DNA from: Apium graveolens
Lineage: Eukaryota; Streptophyta; Magnoliopsida; Apiales; Apiaceae
Assembly (NCBI RefSeq): GCF_009905375.1
Contig: NC_133650.1
Location: 294,266,270-294,330,269 of the forward strand
Direction of reading: 5' to 3'
DNA: 64,000 bases
The notes under the pieces were generated by a model. That model was not told the origin of the DNA. It did not search any database and saw only the letters and a program-made list of their open reading frames with translations. A program made the position numbers and the translations under genes. Shown piece by piece: positions 12,225 through 24,529 of this stretch. Numbering within the stretch: the first letter of the stretch is position 1; each line of letters opens with the position of its first letter.

Positions 12225-13933
12225 CTCACCTTCAATTCCTTTATTTTCCTCCTCATATGATGTATTACTTCAAACGCTACAAGCACGTTATCAGATATAC
12301 TTCGCCCTTGAATAAACGCAGATTGGTTGTCTGAAATTATATCTGGAAGCACAATCTTAATTCGATTTGCAAGCACCTTGGCAAGAATTTTGTACAGAAC
12401 GTTACATAGGGCAATATGACGTAAATCTTTCATATTAGAGGCATTCTCTTTCTTAAGAATAAGAACGACATTCGTACAGTTCAACTCACCTGGGAAAATA
12501 TTATTGTCAAGCCAATCCTTAGAGAATTTGAACACCTCCTGACCCATTATTGGCCAGAACGTTTGGAAGAATGCAGGATTCAAACCGTCAGGTCCCGAGG
12601 ATTTATCGGGATGCATCTGTTTCAAAGCCTCTGTAAACTCCTCAAAGTGCAAAGTCTCCGTTATCTTCAAATTCTGTTCATAAGAGACAACCCTACTGCT
12701 GAACAACTGCTCAGACTCAACACTAAGCACCTCACCTGCAAACAGCTCAGTAAAGTAGTCTTTAACAATGCGGCTCATCTCTTCCTGATCACTAACTCGC
12801 TCTCCAAACTCATTCACCAAAAAACTAATGTTGTTAGCCTTCCTACGTGCTGAAGCACTAGCATGAAATAGCTTGGTATTCTCATCTCCATCGGACAACC
12901 AATACAACTTGGCTCTTTGTTTCCAGTGAGTTTCTTCTTGGAGAAGCAACAAATTCAACTTGTCTTTTTCACTCAAATATACTTTGAGACTGTCATCATC
13001 TGTCCTGTCTACTAGTAAAGCAAGAGTTCTTTTGCATGCCTTCAGTTTTTCTCTAAATTTGTGGAAAAACGTCCGGCCCCAATTTGCCATAAAGGATGAG
13101 ACTGAGAATAACTTGGGAAGGAGATGAATCGGAGGTAAATTAACCCAGACATTCGTCACTTCTTCTACAAAGTTAGCCTCCTTTAGCCACGCATTTTCAA
13201 ACCGGAATCTGAAGCTCTTTAACGAAAGCTTCGTATTTACTAACGCCAAAAAGATAGGTTCGTGATCTGAAACAGCAGCATGACACAATGTAAGATTGCA
13301 AAGAGGAAATTTGGACCACCACTCTGCATTAGCAAACGCCCTATCCAAACGTTCTCTGACCCAACCGCTCGAGCCCCTACTCTTTTCCCATGTGTACTTC
13401 CCTCCAACAAGGTTCAATTCTGTTAACTGACAAGCTTCAATAGTACTGCGAAATCCCTCCAATAAACTACGAGGATGATAAGAATTACCTTTTTTATCTG
13501 CTTCATATAGCATATCATTGAAGTCACCCCATATGCACCAGGGCAAACTTGAGATGCCTTCGAGATTCTTTATTAAATTCCAGGAGCTTCTTCTCCTGCT
13601 TCTTTCTGGAAATCCATAAAAGCACGACATATGCCAAGCTAACAAATTATTCTCTGAAAAAACCACATCAATATGATTTTGTGAATACCTCGTTACCTGG
13701 CACTGCACATGACGCTTTCATAGGACTGCCAAACCACCACTTCTACCAACCCTATCTATTGAAAAACACTGATCGAACCCAAAACGCACTCTGAGATCTT
13801 CTATTCTACTAGCTACTGATAACGTTTCTGTTAAGAAAAGAAAACTAGGTTTGCAACTTTTGAGGAGATCATTAAGAACTCGAACTGTACGAGGGTTCCC
13901 CACCCCTCGACAGTTCCAACTAAGACAATTCAT
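12155..13933 (-). pseudogene. LINE ORF2 endonuclease and RT N-terminus
   Basis: ORF2 starts with MNCLSWNCRG at 13933, an ATG that overlaps the ORF1 stop as ATGA, as in many plant LINEs. An apurinic-like endonuclease follows: N in WNCRG, E in LTET, GDFND, and SDHEP near the domain end, all expected catalytic positions. A stop just after GGLAVL (13718-13720) interrupts it, where related elements usually have Trp, so TGG to TAG is likely. The frame then runs to 12155 through a linker and the RT start (HPDKSSGPDGLNPAFFQ, DNQSAFIQGRSISDN), then shifts near 12225. Confidence 0.9.
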
Positions 13934-15150
13934 TGGGGCTGGCTAGCTTGCATCGCAAGCTTAGCCAAATAAGTTGAATGAGACTCTATACAATCATTGT
14001 GAGAAAGCATAACGTCTGTTGTTTTGTTGACCTTGTCAAAATCCATATTACTAAATACATGGGCTTCACTTCTCTGTCTTTTCCTTTCTTCCATTCGAAG
14101 CCCATCTAACTCATCCTCCTCTGGCCCATCCACTAAAGTCGTACCTGACTTTCCCTCCAACAAATTTGAATTATTACCCACAACTACTGAAAGCCCCTGA
14201 TTTATAGCAACTCTAACTGCATTCCAAAATCCGCTAACTGCATGCTTACTTGATTGCACAATATCCGGATTTTAAATTCCCGAAGATCTCGCCTTAACCT
14301 CATCCTTTCCAAATCTGTTCTCCCACCCATTATCGCTCTCCTCCCTGAGCCACTTGTTCTTGCCACCTCCGGCCACCTTCCTAGGCGGTGCACGAAGCCA
14401 ACTCCCCCATTCTTTAACATCCCCAGCAGACCCAACCTCAAGCTTCTTCTTACAAAACCTTTCCGTGTGAGATAGTAATCCGCACAGGAAACAAAAATCT
14501 CCAAGTTTCTCATACTTACACAGAACTACAACCTCCGTTTTATCCTTCTTACAGATTTTCTTCTTCCTTTTCAACGGTTTCCTCACGTCCAAACGAACTC
14601 TTAAACGCATATACTCCCTCCATATACTGGAATTATTGTTGGAATCGTACTGTATGAACGAACCAAAAAAGTTTCCGAGCTGCTTGCCAACAACCTCTGA
14701 CATATATCCAACAGGTAGATTATGAATTTGTATCCAAAAATCCACCTCCATCAAAGGCACTTTCACAGGATCATCCCCTTGCTTTATGACATTAAAAACC
14801 AAAAGCGCATTATCAAATGACCAAGGGCCTCCTTTAACCACCCAATCCATGTCATCTTTATGATAAAACTAGAATAAAAACCCCCCTGATTTCAGATCCT
14901 TTATATTTATTCCCATAGCAGGCCGCCATATATCAGCTATCTTAGATTTCATAACTCGAGAATTGATGTTCTTCTCCGTTAGAAACCTTCCAACCAGACA
15001 CAGTTCAAACCGATTGACCTCCTCTTCCACCCCCTCCTCGAATACCAGTTCTTCATTTTCTTCGTTGTCTATATTGATCTCCGCCATCTGCATTTCGATA
15101 TCGTTCATTGTGGACATATTACCACCTCTCACAAATCTAATGATAGACAT
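13930..15150 (-). pseudogene. LINE ORF1 (gag-like, DUF4283 type)
   Basis: Minus-strand reading from 15150 gives an acidic N-terminus, then a DUF4283-type domain (FRLCLVGRFLT-like start near residue 50; WVVKGGPWSFDN further on). After KYEKLGDFCFLCG comes a zinc knuckle of the form C-X2-C-X4-H-X4-C. A single in-frame TAG at 14869-14871 splits the domain, and frame changes near 14270 precede a Lys/Arg- and Glu-rich tail that ends at 13930 overlapping the ORF2 ATG. ORF1 proteins of this type bind the LINE RNA. Confidence 0.85.
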
Positions 15151-15336
15151 GAGAGAAAAACCTTAAACTCTCACGTAGGGAGAGAAGTAATCGACAACAA
15201 AACTTAGTGATAAAATGTGTGTCACTTCCCGTTTAATTTTATTCAAGTGAATACAATCTTAATCTCATTGATAATTAAAAAATGTATTATTTAATTAAAA
15301 TTATAAACTCATCGAAGTAAGACTATATGTTTGTTA

Positions 15337-16139
15337 GTAACAATTTTCGGCCGCCTCTCTTCTTTCATCCTCTCTGTTAGGGTTTGTCTATTTTCAAGTT
15401 AATTGAGGGGCTTCCACTGATTTTCTCCGGTGGAAAGCCCCAACCCCTTAATTCTCTGTTATTCTCGTTTATTTCCTTTCAATAAAACCCAATTTTTTGG
15501 GTGTTTGTGTGTCTCTCCTCTTGGAGTGTGTGTTTTGTCTCTCCTTTTGGAGTGTTTGTTATGTTTTTATTTAGTCATGCCTGGGTTTATCTGGTGATGG
15601 ATCTGTTGAGGACGAATTTATTGATATTTTTGGTGATCTGCAAAGCCTGCATCGAATCTGGGACGGTGGTGATTATTGCAAGAGCTCACCTTTCACAACT
15701 AAAGATTGTTCATCTTTCATAGGTTTATACTTTCGGCATGTTTATAGCTGGTATCCGACATGTAGATAGCTGGGGTGCCTTCGGCATGTCTATAGCTAGT
15801 GTCCGACATGTAGATAGCTGGAGTGCCGCTTCTCCAATCTCCTTTTATGCGATTGGTGTTTCCGAACACTGGGCTAACCATAGTTTTTATGTGATATGGT
15901 CAATTGCGATGTTATTTTCAGAGATGTTGTTGAAATTTGGATCGCTTGGGATGTCTTTGATTTCGTTTTTAATTTCAAGAATTTTTAAATTCTATGTGTT
16001 AAACGATCAGGAAACAAATCATCTAATTGTTTTTAGTATGTTATTTGTTTTATCACCCGGTTGTATCGGCAGTTGGGGGTTTGTCACAACTGTACTATGT
16101 TCAATTTAATGAGAATTTTCTGCATTTGTCAAAAAAAAA
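15337..16139 (+). mobile_element. 803-bp poly(A)-tailed retroposon
   Basis: A perfect 15-bp target duplication, ACTATATGTTTGTTA, lies at 15322-15336 and 16140-16154, and an A-run directly precedes the right copy. The body starts with a CT-rich leader containing TTAGGGTTTGTC. It carries two internal duplications: CTCTCCTCTTGGAGTGTGTG-like units at about 15510-15560, and 47-bp-period TTCGGCATG...GACATGTAGATAGCTGG units at about 15733-15825. It ends in a LINE-like 3' tail (TTCAATTTAATGAGAATTTTCTGC). No conserved protein is seen; the open frame at 15738-16109 has no recognisable domain. It looks like a non-autonomous element mobilised by a LINE. Confidence 0.85.
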
Positions 16140-16154
16140 ACTATATGTTTGTTA

Positions 16155-18983
16155 TTAATTTTTTCAAAGGGTCACTCTGTGACAATTACATGTAATATAT
16201 ATAACATATTGTACGTATTCAAAATAATGTAAGTTATAGGCGTTAACTTTGTCAAGGGATAGTAGAACCGATAATATATATTTTTTGTGCTGACCGGACC
16301 TTGAAGAGTTCAAGTCATATTTTAAGCACACCCACTAGTTCACGATGGGCATTAAAAAAAAACGGTATGAATTTGCTAGTTTGTAGTATTCGGTATTATT
16401 GTAAGCCGCATCCAACATGGAGTCGTGATCCAGTTCTCAAAGCCCTCTTATATATTTTCAACTTGATAACTCCATAACTCTATCAAACTCCTTATCTTTA
16501 ACTAATCTTTCTGACTTTTGTACTTCTTTACAATAAGGTCTACACTGCCGGACAAGCTAAACGTGAAATAGATTAGGATTACTGAATTTGATACATCTAC
16601 CAATACATGATGATTATAATATTAAGTCGACTATATTACTTGATTTAACATTAAATTTATTTCAGTAACCGACAAGGAATCTTCTAAAGCTTGAGATTAA
16701 AACCCCCAAAGTCAGAGCAACGAAATGTTAGGCAAATTCATCATTAGTATTTAGTGGAGTAGCACTCAGTTTTGGGTACGAGGGATTTGTTTTAACTTGG
16801 ATATACACCCAGAACTATAAGTTGTCCAAACCGAAATCTCCAACAACTTTTAATTACAGTTAAAATGTTATAAATGATTATAATTATGCGATGATCTTAG
16901 ATAGTTCAACCTTTCAACAAAGACTCAAATATCCGATTTAAAATATCTAACAACTTTAAAATACAGTTAAAATGTTAAAAATAAATATGATTTTATAATG
17001 ATCTTAGTTAGCTCGGCCATTTAAAAGACTCAAATTTTAGATCTCCCAGTTTTGAAGTTTTCATGTATATCTAACATTTTAATTATATTCAAACTCTCGA
17101 TATCTGGTGATTTGAAAAACAAAGTACAAGAAAACTTGTCATACTTTTGTCTATGTACCAAAATACAGTAAAATAATTAAAATACAGTAAAATGATGCAT
17201 AGAAATTAAGAATATTTGAAGTAGTGGCTTGCAGAGTGAAATAATGAAGAATGAAGGGACTGATGCGGACTGGTAGCTAACTAGTGTTGATTGGACAAAA
17301 ATATGTAGCCCTTTTCATGCCTGATAGATCACAGTTGAATAGAATATTTGAATCTGATAAACTAACAAATACAAAACCAAGGCGGCTGGAACTAAATCAA
17401 AAACAAACAAACATATAGGCTACATACTGGATCCTAGATGTAGATAAGATTTGCACTTTGCTCTTGTCAATGCTTACCACTAGAAGTTGAATTTAGTAGC
17501 ATTTTATAACTACAGGACATTATACAGAGAGTCAAGTAGAAACATGCACCTAGTTTCAGATCTTTGAAGTATTTACTAATGGCATTACATCTAAACCCGT
17601 GTTATTTCTCAGTTCTCCACTTGTTCCACAAAGAGTCAACTTTCAGCCTCAATCACTTAGTATTCCAAATGTATTTAACATGACATATAAAAGGATACAT
17701 CTGGCAGGATGCCACAGGGGATTAGAAATAAAAAGATTATCCACAACATGTCATAAAAAAAGCTATGATCGATAAAGCTGCATCAACATTATGAGAGGGG
17801 GGAGGGGCATCTAATTAATTATTTTTGGCCACTATAAAATTGCAAAATCTGCATACTAATGAACGTAGAATCACAATATAAAGACCTGTACACTTAATTT
17901 GGTAAGTAGCCAAGTATTTTGAACCCTGAACACTTAACCATAGTATCAAGACCAACTCAGCGGATGCATATTGCATTGCTGCATATTACAGGTATTCATC
18001 TCAGTAAACTCTTGAAGAAGCACAATTTACAGAGGCATTAGTGTACATTTCTCAAGTTCAGCTTCTCTAAATTTAAATACATCACCTGATTATCTAGCTC
18101 TGTTTTCCCTATAACAGTCCAAGGTTTTTTTGAACGCGTCTCAACTGTCAAGTCAAAAACATATATTAAGAGATTAATATTATGCTGGAGACGATATAGT
18201 ATGATAGTGTTCACTCAAAATTCTTCTGAGAAGAATAATTCTAAGAAACGATCCCACAGCGATTGTGTCCACACGTGCTGCTCCATCAACAGGGTTAAAG
18301 TTTCAAGTTAATATGCTTGTACGGCAAACCTTAATTGCTTATACCAGTACAATAAGCTAAAAACAGGAAACAAGGAGCAATTTAGAGAAAAAAAAATCGA
18401 CAAATCAGAAATAAAAAGAATATGCATAAATAGCAATATAAAATAAAATAATATGAATAATTAAGTGTACCGAAGTCCAGTGTATAGATAAACAGTAAAC
18501 CCTTCTACTTATATGAAGCTGGATCTTACGTTTTCAAGGATAAAATATCACCTGCAAATGTGCAATGCAATGTCCTAGAATTCGGCAAATTTTTCAAAAA
18601 TCGTCGATTAATCAGTTAAAAATATTTAATCAATTTGACAAATTATCGATAAATCATTAAATTTTCAAAAATCTCATAAAAAATCTCAAATCAGTATCTC
18701 GATTTATTAATTCCGATTTCAGAATCTTTAACCATGTAGACGGGTGATCCAACATTTCCCACCAATATCCGAACACATAAAGGACTTGTATCGACTTAAA
18801 CTAGATGATGGGGTGACCCATATTTTTGGACACTGTTTATTAAATCGTTGTTTTGTTGGGTCTCATAAGTAGTTCAGGCCCAAATGAATTCACGGCCCAA
18901 AATAAGAAAAAGACGCAATAATCGAACAAAATAATTGAGCAAAGCGTGAATTAATATTTCTCTTTCTCTAATAACATAACAAG
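16155..18983. other. Intergenic DNA, no gene recognised
   Basis: No reading frame with domains is present. A diverged 104-bp-period duplication lies at 16830-17025. The part from about 17200 to 18550 is less AT-rich and less repetitive than its surroundings and could hold an untranslated or non-coding transcript, but nothing in the sequence proves it. 18590-18740 contains repeated TCGATTAAT/ATTTTTCAAAAAT motifs typical of a decayed MITE. Confidence 0.5.
16830..17025. repeat. Diverged tandem duplication, about 104 bp
   Basis: The blocks starting CCGAAATCTCCAACAAC (16830) and CCGATTTAAAATATCTAACAAC (about 16934) continue in parallel through ACAGTTAAAATGTTA and GATCTTAG-TAG-TC. It is non-coding. 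Confidence 0.6.
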
Positions 18984-19317
18984 TAGACCTGCCAAGTGAA
19001 CACGGTACGAAACGACACAAATAATTAGTGTTTGAGTTCGGAAATTTGGTACACGAACACGAAAGTACACGAATACAGAAAAATACGAATATAATTAGTA
19101 TCGGGTTTGAATTTCTAATATAGGTAGTAATTAAAATATACAAAAATACCAAATATACATATATATACTAAATACCAAATATGAATTTTACCTATTATAA
19201 ATAACATATATATAATTGTTAATACTAAAATATATATTATTATTTATTGAATACGTGAATGAGCACTTCACCATTTAATTATTTATTGCATTTTTAACAA
19301 TTAATATTTCCGTATAT

Positions 19318-19913
19318 TGATAGGCCAGAAGTAACCAAACCCAAATAAAGAAATAGAAACCCAAAAGAGATAACACCCCAGACCCAAGCCGGGGTGGTCC
19401 CCGGTGTCACGTGGCACAGGACAAAAGAGTCAATTATCTCATGTTACCCAAAATGGAACAATTCCATCCCAGCCGTCCATTGATAAAGATCCCAAGGCAA
19501 CTCCGATGGAGAAAGGACACCTGATCACACAGTCCATCCGAACCGTCCAATCAATCATCAACCAAGAATGATCAAAGGCCAGGATGAAAATGTACAAACC
19601 CCAAAAACCCTAAATCTTGGGACCTATAAAAGGCCCCAAAAAGAGGGTTTTAGGGGTTGAAAAACATTTGACTGCTACACACCTATACACACACCATCAC
19701 ATATATTTTGAATAGCTCCTTCTTCCCTCTTCTTCTTCTTAAAGAAAACCCATTTCTTACTCTCACACTGGAGTTGCCGCGGGAGACAACCCCCCTCCGG
19801 TTCTGTTTTGCAGAGACCCCTACCTAGCAGGTTAACCTCATTCCAACCGCTACGGGAACTGGGTCCTAGCCCACGTGAGAAGGGAGAAGACCCGTGAAGA
19901 AACAGAGTTATCA
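19318..19913 (+). repeat. 5' LTR of the Tat element
   Basis: It starts TGATAGGCCAG and ends ACAGAGTTATCA. A TATA box (CCTATAAAAGG) lies at 19625-19631, giving a predicted start about 30 bp downstream. The sequence directly after the LTR, TTGGCACTAGAAGGAGGG (from 19914), is where the primer-binding site should be; I cannot assign the tRNA. Confidence 0.95.
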
Positions 19914-20326
19914 TTGGCACTAGAAGGAGGGGCGAACCTCCGGTGGTGTGGTGTCATCTCCAGCTACGTTACGCAGCCCCAAAAGCCAAGGAAATCCTCT
20001 CTCTGGTAAGAACAAAACCCTCACTCTCTTCACAGCTCAGTTTTCTTATTTTTCCCTCCAGAGCAGTCACACACCCTGGTGCACACCTGCTACAATCTCC
20101 CATAATCTGTTCCAAAACTAATGACCACGAGAAAAAGCAAAACCTCGATCTCCGGAACCATTCAGCCTACCGTTGCCCCGCCCAGGGACGGTGAGATGGA
20201 AGACATAGATGAAGATCCCCCCATAACTCATGCTTAATCTCAGCTCCAGCCCGGAGACCAGAGGAATTAACTATAGAGAAAGCAGCCCACAAGTATGCTG
20301 AAACCTCTACAAATCCTTGGGGAAGC

Positions 20327-21837
20327 ATGACCCCGGAGCAAATTCAAGCAGTCATGGACCTGTGGAAAGAAAAGAACAAGGCCCCTGAAACCCGTCCTGG
20401 GGACCAGGAAGAGCACTCGGAAGAATCTCGGGGCTCAGTCTTGGACCGTATTGGCAGAACTAAGAGACCGTCAGAGGACGCCCAAGACGAGATCAAGAGG
20501 GCCACACTCCGGGACTGCATCCGGAAGGAGGAAGAGGCCAAGGCAAAAGCTAACATTGAAAAGAGGGTCCAAGAGGAGGAAGCCAAACTAAAGAAGAAGA
20601 CACGCCGGATTCATGTATCTTCGAATTCAGAACCAGAGAAGGAATCTAAACATGAGCAAATGGCCCGGGTTCTCCGGGATCTCAAAAGAAAAGTGGAGGG
20701 GGACGTGGAAGTCGGGGCGGCGGCGACGCCCTTCACCAGAAAGCTGGAATCCACCCTCAGGGAACCAACACTCAAGCACTTCAACTTTGACTCTTTTGAT
20801 GGGCTTGCCGACCCTGAAGAACATCTCAACTACTTTGAACAGATCTCAAACATATATGATTACAATGACCTCACCAAATGTCGTTTCTTCGCTTCAACAC
20901 TAAAGGGAGGGGCACAGAAATGGTTCAGTAGAATCTCCTCCCGGAGCATCGACTCTTGGAAGGACTTCCGGGAGATATTTCTCAAGAGGTTCAGGGCGAA
21001 CCGTATGAACGAGCTCCAGATGTGCCACTTGGAAACCATTCAACAAATAAGCAGAGAAACTCTACCAGAGCTCATCAAAAGGTTTCAGGAATCAGTCAAC
21101 CAGCTCTCCAACCTTGAGGAGAAGGAAGCCGTGAATATTTTCCGGCGTAATCTCCATCCGGTTTCATGCGAAGGCTATGTGAAGGACCTGATCCATAGGG
21201 AGCCCCAAAGCCTTGCTTCGACTTATGCGATGGCTTCGAAGTTTATCAAAGAAAATGACTTTCTCACCTCGATGAAGATGAACAGGCGGATCCGGGATGA
21301 TGATGAGTCTCCGGAACGCCGCTCCACCTACGGAAAAGAAAAGAGACACAGGACAAACAGACAGACCAATTATGTGCAGCAATCCCGGGGGACCCCACCC
21401 CGGGACGACTACTCCATTCCACAGAAGATTGAAAGGAAGCCCAAGCCCAAAAGGGAGCCAAAACCGGAGCCCGAATGGACTCCACTCAACCGGCCCCGGG
21501 CTGACATCTTGAGAGAAGTCAAGGGAAAACCCTTTTATTACCCCCCGAACCCGTTGTTGCACCCCCCGGGAACAGGGCCCGGGACAAACATTGCGGGTAT
21601 CACGAGGATCATGGCCACACCACGGAGAACTACTTCTCTTTCAAAATGTTTATTGAAGACCAAATCAAAAAGGGCAACATGAACCAGTACCTACAAAGAA
21701 GACTCGATGGCAGAGATAAGCCCTCTGGCGGCGGGAAACATGTGGTCAACATGATCTTCGGAGGAACCTCCTCCCCACCCCGGAGTCCAGATGTGGACAA
21801 TGATGTCCTAATGATCCAGACTGCTGAAGATGAATAA
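20327..21837 (+). pseudogene. gag polyprotein region of the Tat element
   Basis: The frame from 20327 encodes a charged coiled N-terminus, then a Retrotrans_gag capsid domain at about residues 145-275. Motifs there include FNFDSFDGLADPEEHL, STLKGGAQKWF and WKDFREIFLKRF. The frame is lost near 21580; in the next frame the expected C/H-rich motif CGYHEDHGHTTENYF appears, followed by MFIEDQIKKGNMNQYL and a second stop at 21835-21837. The product would form the virus-like particle. At least one frameshift and one stop make it non-functional as a fused reading frame. The true start may be upstream of 20327. Confidence 0.88.
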
Positions 21838-24490
21838 ATAAATTTCTCCAATGCCGATTATGAGGGCCTGGATCCCGAGCACAACCAAGCCCTGGTCGTG
21901 ACTCTCGACATCGCCGACAATGAGGTACAAAGAATTTTGGTTGATAACGGTTCCTCAGCTAACATTGTCTTTGAGCATACCCTTAGCAGGATGAAGTTGG
22001 GACACCTCCGCATGGATCCATGCCTCGAAGACCCTCTCTGCGGATTCGGGAACAATATGATCCCGATCCGCGAGGTAATATACCTGCCCATGGTCTTTGG
22101 TGCCGCACCCCGGCAGGTATCTCATGTCATGAAGTTCTACATGATAAGTGCTGCATCCTCTTACAACATGATTCTGGGAAGACCCACCATTACCAAGCTT
22201 CGGGCCATCCCGTCTACAATTCACTTGAAGCTGAAGTTTCCCACCCCGGGAGGCATCGGAGAACTCAGAGGGGACCGGGGCACATCGGGAAAATGCTACA
22301 GACAAGCATTGGTCATGGCCGAAACTGACCCAGAAAACAGAAAGAAGGCAATGGCCTTACCCAAAGGCCAAAGCCGCAAGAAGCATCGTGAATATTTCAG
22401 CAAATGGATAAAGTTGGACGTCAACATGATAGAGGATTCGGGATACAGCGTAACCAACACCGACGCACGGATACAAAAATTTGTGGAAATAAAAGAGAAA
22501 ACCAAGGTAGAACCTGCTGCCCAGACGGTGGAGATAGAATTGGATCCCGGGAACCCCACCCGGAAGTTGAAAATTGGAAAAGGCCTAGAGACATCCTTCC
22601 AGGAAGAGCTCATTTTGCTGTTAAGGGAATATGCGGATGTATTCACATGGGCACCGGAGATATGCCCGGGATCGACCAGTCCGTGGCAGTGCACAGTCTG
22701 GACGTATACCCGAGGAAAAGACCGATCAAACAGAAAAGGAGAAACTTTGCCCCCGAGCGACAGCAAGCAATAAGAGAAGAAATAGAGAAGCTACTCAGGG
22801 CCGACATCGTCTGCGAAATCAAGTATCCCGACTGGCTCACCAATGTGGTGCTAGTCAAGAAACCGAATGGAAAGTGGAGAATGTGTGTCGACTACACGAG
22901 CCTCAATGCTGCATGTCCCAAAGATTCCTATCCCCTCCCAAACATTGACCATCTGATCGACGCAACTTCGGGCCACACCATGCTCAGCTTTAGGGACTCC
23001 TTTTCAGGATATAACCAGGTCCGCATGAATCCCGAAGACATAGCCAAAACAGCCTTCATCACTCATAGGGCAGTCTATGCCTTCATCATGATGCCTTTCG
23101 GGCTCATCAACGCCAGAGCCACCTACCAGAAAATGATGAACACAATTTTCAAAAGCCAACTGGGGAGGAATATGGAATCTTATGTAGACGACATGATCTC
23201 CAAGTCACTCACGGTCCCAGATCACATAAAAGACCTCAAGGAGTGTTTTGACATCCTGAGGAGATACAACATGAAACTGAACCCGGAGAAATGTGCATTC
23301 GGGGTACCTTCAGGTAAATTCCTGGGATTCTTGGTCAGCGAAAGAGGAATAGAATCAAACCCGGAGAAAATCAATGCCATAATAGAAATGAAGATACCTC
23401 ACACTCAGAAGGACATCCAGAAGTTGGTTGGATGCCTGGAGGCCCTGCGCAGGTTCATCCCGAAGCTGGCGGAAAGATGTCTCCCATTCTTCGAGTTACT
23501 AAAAGGTTTCCGGAACAAGAAGTTAGTGGATTGGACCCCAGAATGCCACACAGCTTTTGAAGAAATCAAGAGACACCTGATGAACCCCCCGGTGCTATCA
23601 AAAGCCAAGCCCGGCGAGCCTTTATCCCTCTACATCGCCGCCGGCCCCAAGGCTATCTCTTCGGCCCTAGTCCGGGAGGAAGGAGGAATGCAAAGCCCCA
23701 TCTACTATGTCAGCCAAGTCCTCAAGGACGCCAAGACTCGGTACCCAAACTTGAAAAAATTCGCCTTGGCCCTTGTACACTCCAGCAGGAAGCTGAGGCA
23801 ATACTTCCAAGGCCGAGAGATTAGAGTGGTCACAGATCAGCAGCTCAGGAAGATCATCTACAAGCCAGATGCCTCTGGAAGGCTAGTTAACTGGGCCATC
23901 AAATTAAGCCAATTTAACATCAAGTTCGTGCCACGCACAGCGATAAAGGCCCAGGCCTTAGCAGAATTCGTCATGGAATGCACCTTCGCGGAACAGCAAC
24001 TACCCTCCTCCCACGAGATAACCCCGGAAGAAACCAACCAGGCCTGATTCTAATCAACCCGGAAGGCTTTACCATTCAACAAGCAATAACTTTTGCCTTC
24101 AGAGCAACGAACAATCAGACCGAATATTAGGCACTCATCTCTGGACTCAGATTGGCAAAATCTCTAGGCGTTTCGAAGGTGATCGTCTACAGTGACTCTC
24201 AGATTGTGGTCAAGCAAACCAGTGGAAAATATATTGCGAAAGTTCCAATATTGGCACAATACCAGGAAATGGTGCGGAATATCCTGGAAGCCACTCCCGA
24301 CATCACCATACTTCAAATCAACAGAGAAAAGAACTCCAAAGCAGACGAGCTGTCCAAACTCGTACAAAACACTTCGGACCTCGCTAGTTCAGTGTACTTC
24401 GAGGAACTCAAGGCACCCATCACAGAGCGATCTGAGGTCATGTGCATCAGGAGCGCAGACAATTGGATGACCCCCTACATAGCTTACTGA
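21838..24490 (+). pseudogene. pol N-terminal part: protease, RT, RNase H, second RNase H
   Basis: Protease: ILVDNGSSANIVF (about 21934-21972), with DNGSS in place of DTGSS as is common in Tat elements, and MILGRP downstream. A frameshift near 22660 separates it from RT, where VVLVKKPNGKWRMCVDY, FSGYNQVRM, MPFGLINARATYQ and YVDDM are intact, followed by RNase H to 24047. The second RNase H follows without its usual first catalytic segment, suggesting a small deletion at about 24048. It then has a TAG at 24127-24129 and ends at a TGA at 24488-24490, after VIVYSDSQIVVKQ and NSKADELSK. Multiple breaks make this a pseudogene. Confidence 0.9.
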
Positions 24491-24529
24491 AGGGATGGGA
24501 CGCTCCCGGAAGACCAGGACAAAGCTAGA

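Larger units (their letters stand above)
8152..15221 (-). mobile_element. LINE (plant L1-type with RNase H), nearly full length
   Basis: The element is flanked by a perfect 19-bp target duplication, TCACTTCCCGTTTAATTTT, at 8133-8151 and 15222-15240. Its poly(A) tail shows as a T-run at 8152-8161, so it reads on the minus strand. Minus-strand order is 5' leader, ORF1 (DUF4283-like domain and zinc knuckle), ORF2 with endonuclease, reverse transcriptase, zf-RVT and RNase H, then tail. Without the 1,669-bp solo LTR and its duplication the element is about 5.4 kb, a normal plant LINE length. Several stops and frameshifts show it is dead. Confidence 0.93.
7843..15258. mobile_element. MITE-like element split by a LINE
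   Basis: The 16-bp tip GGTTGTATTCACTTGA at 7843-7858 reappears inverted at 15243-15258 with one mismatch. Removing the LINE between its 19-bp duplications leaves an AT-rich element of roughly 330 bp with terminal inverted repeats. A target duplication of the MITE itself is not clear, so the superfamily is left open. It must be older than the LINE and the solo LTR nested in it. Confidence 0.6.

Noticed and set aside
15738..16109. 123-codon plus-strand frame
   Set aside because: It lies wholly within the 803-bp retroposon, covers the internal repeats, and shows no domain.
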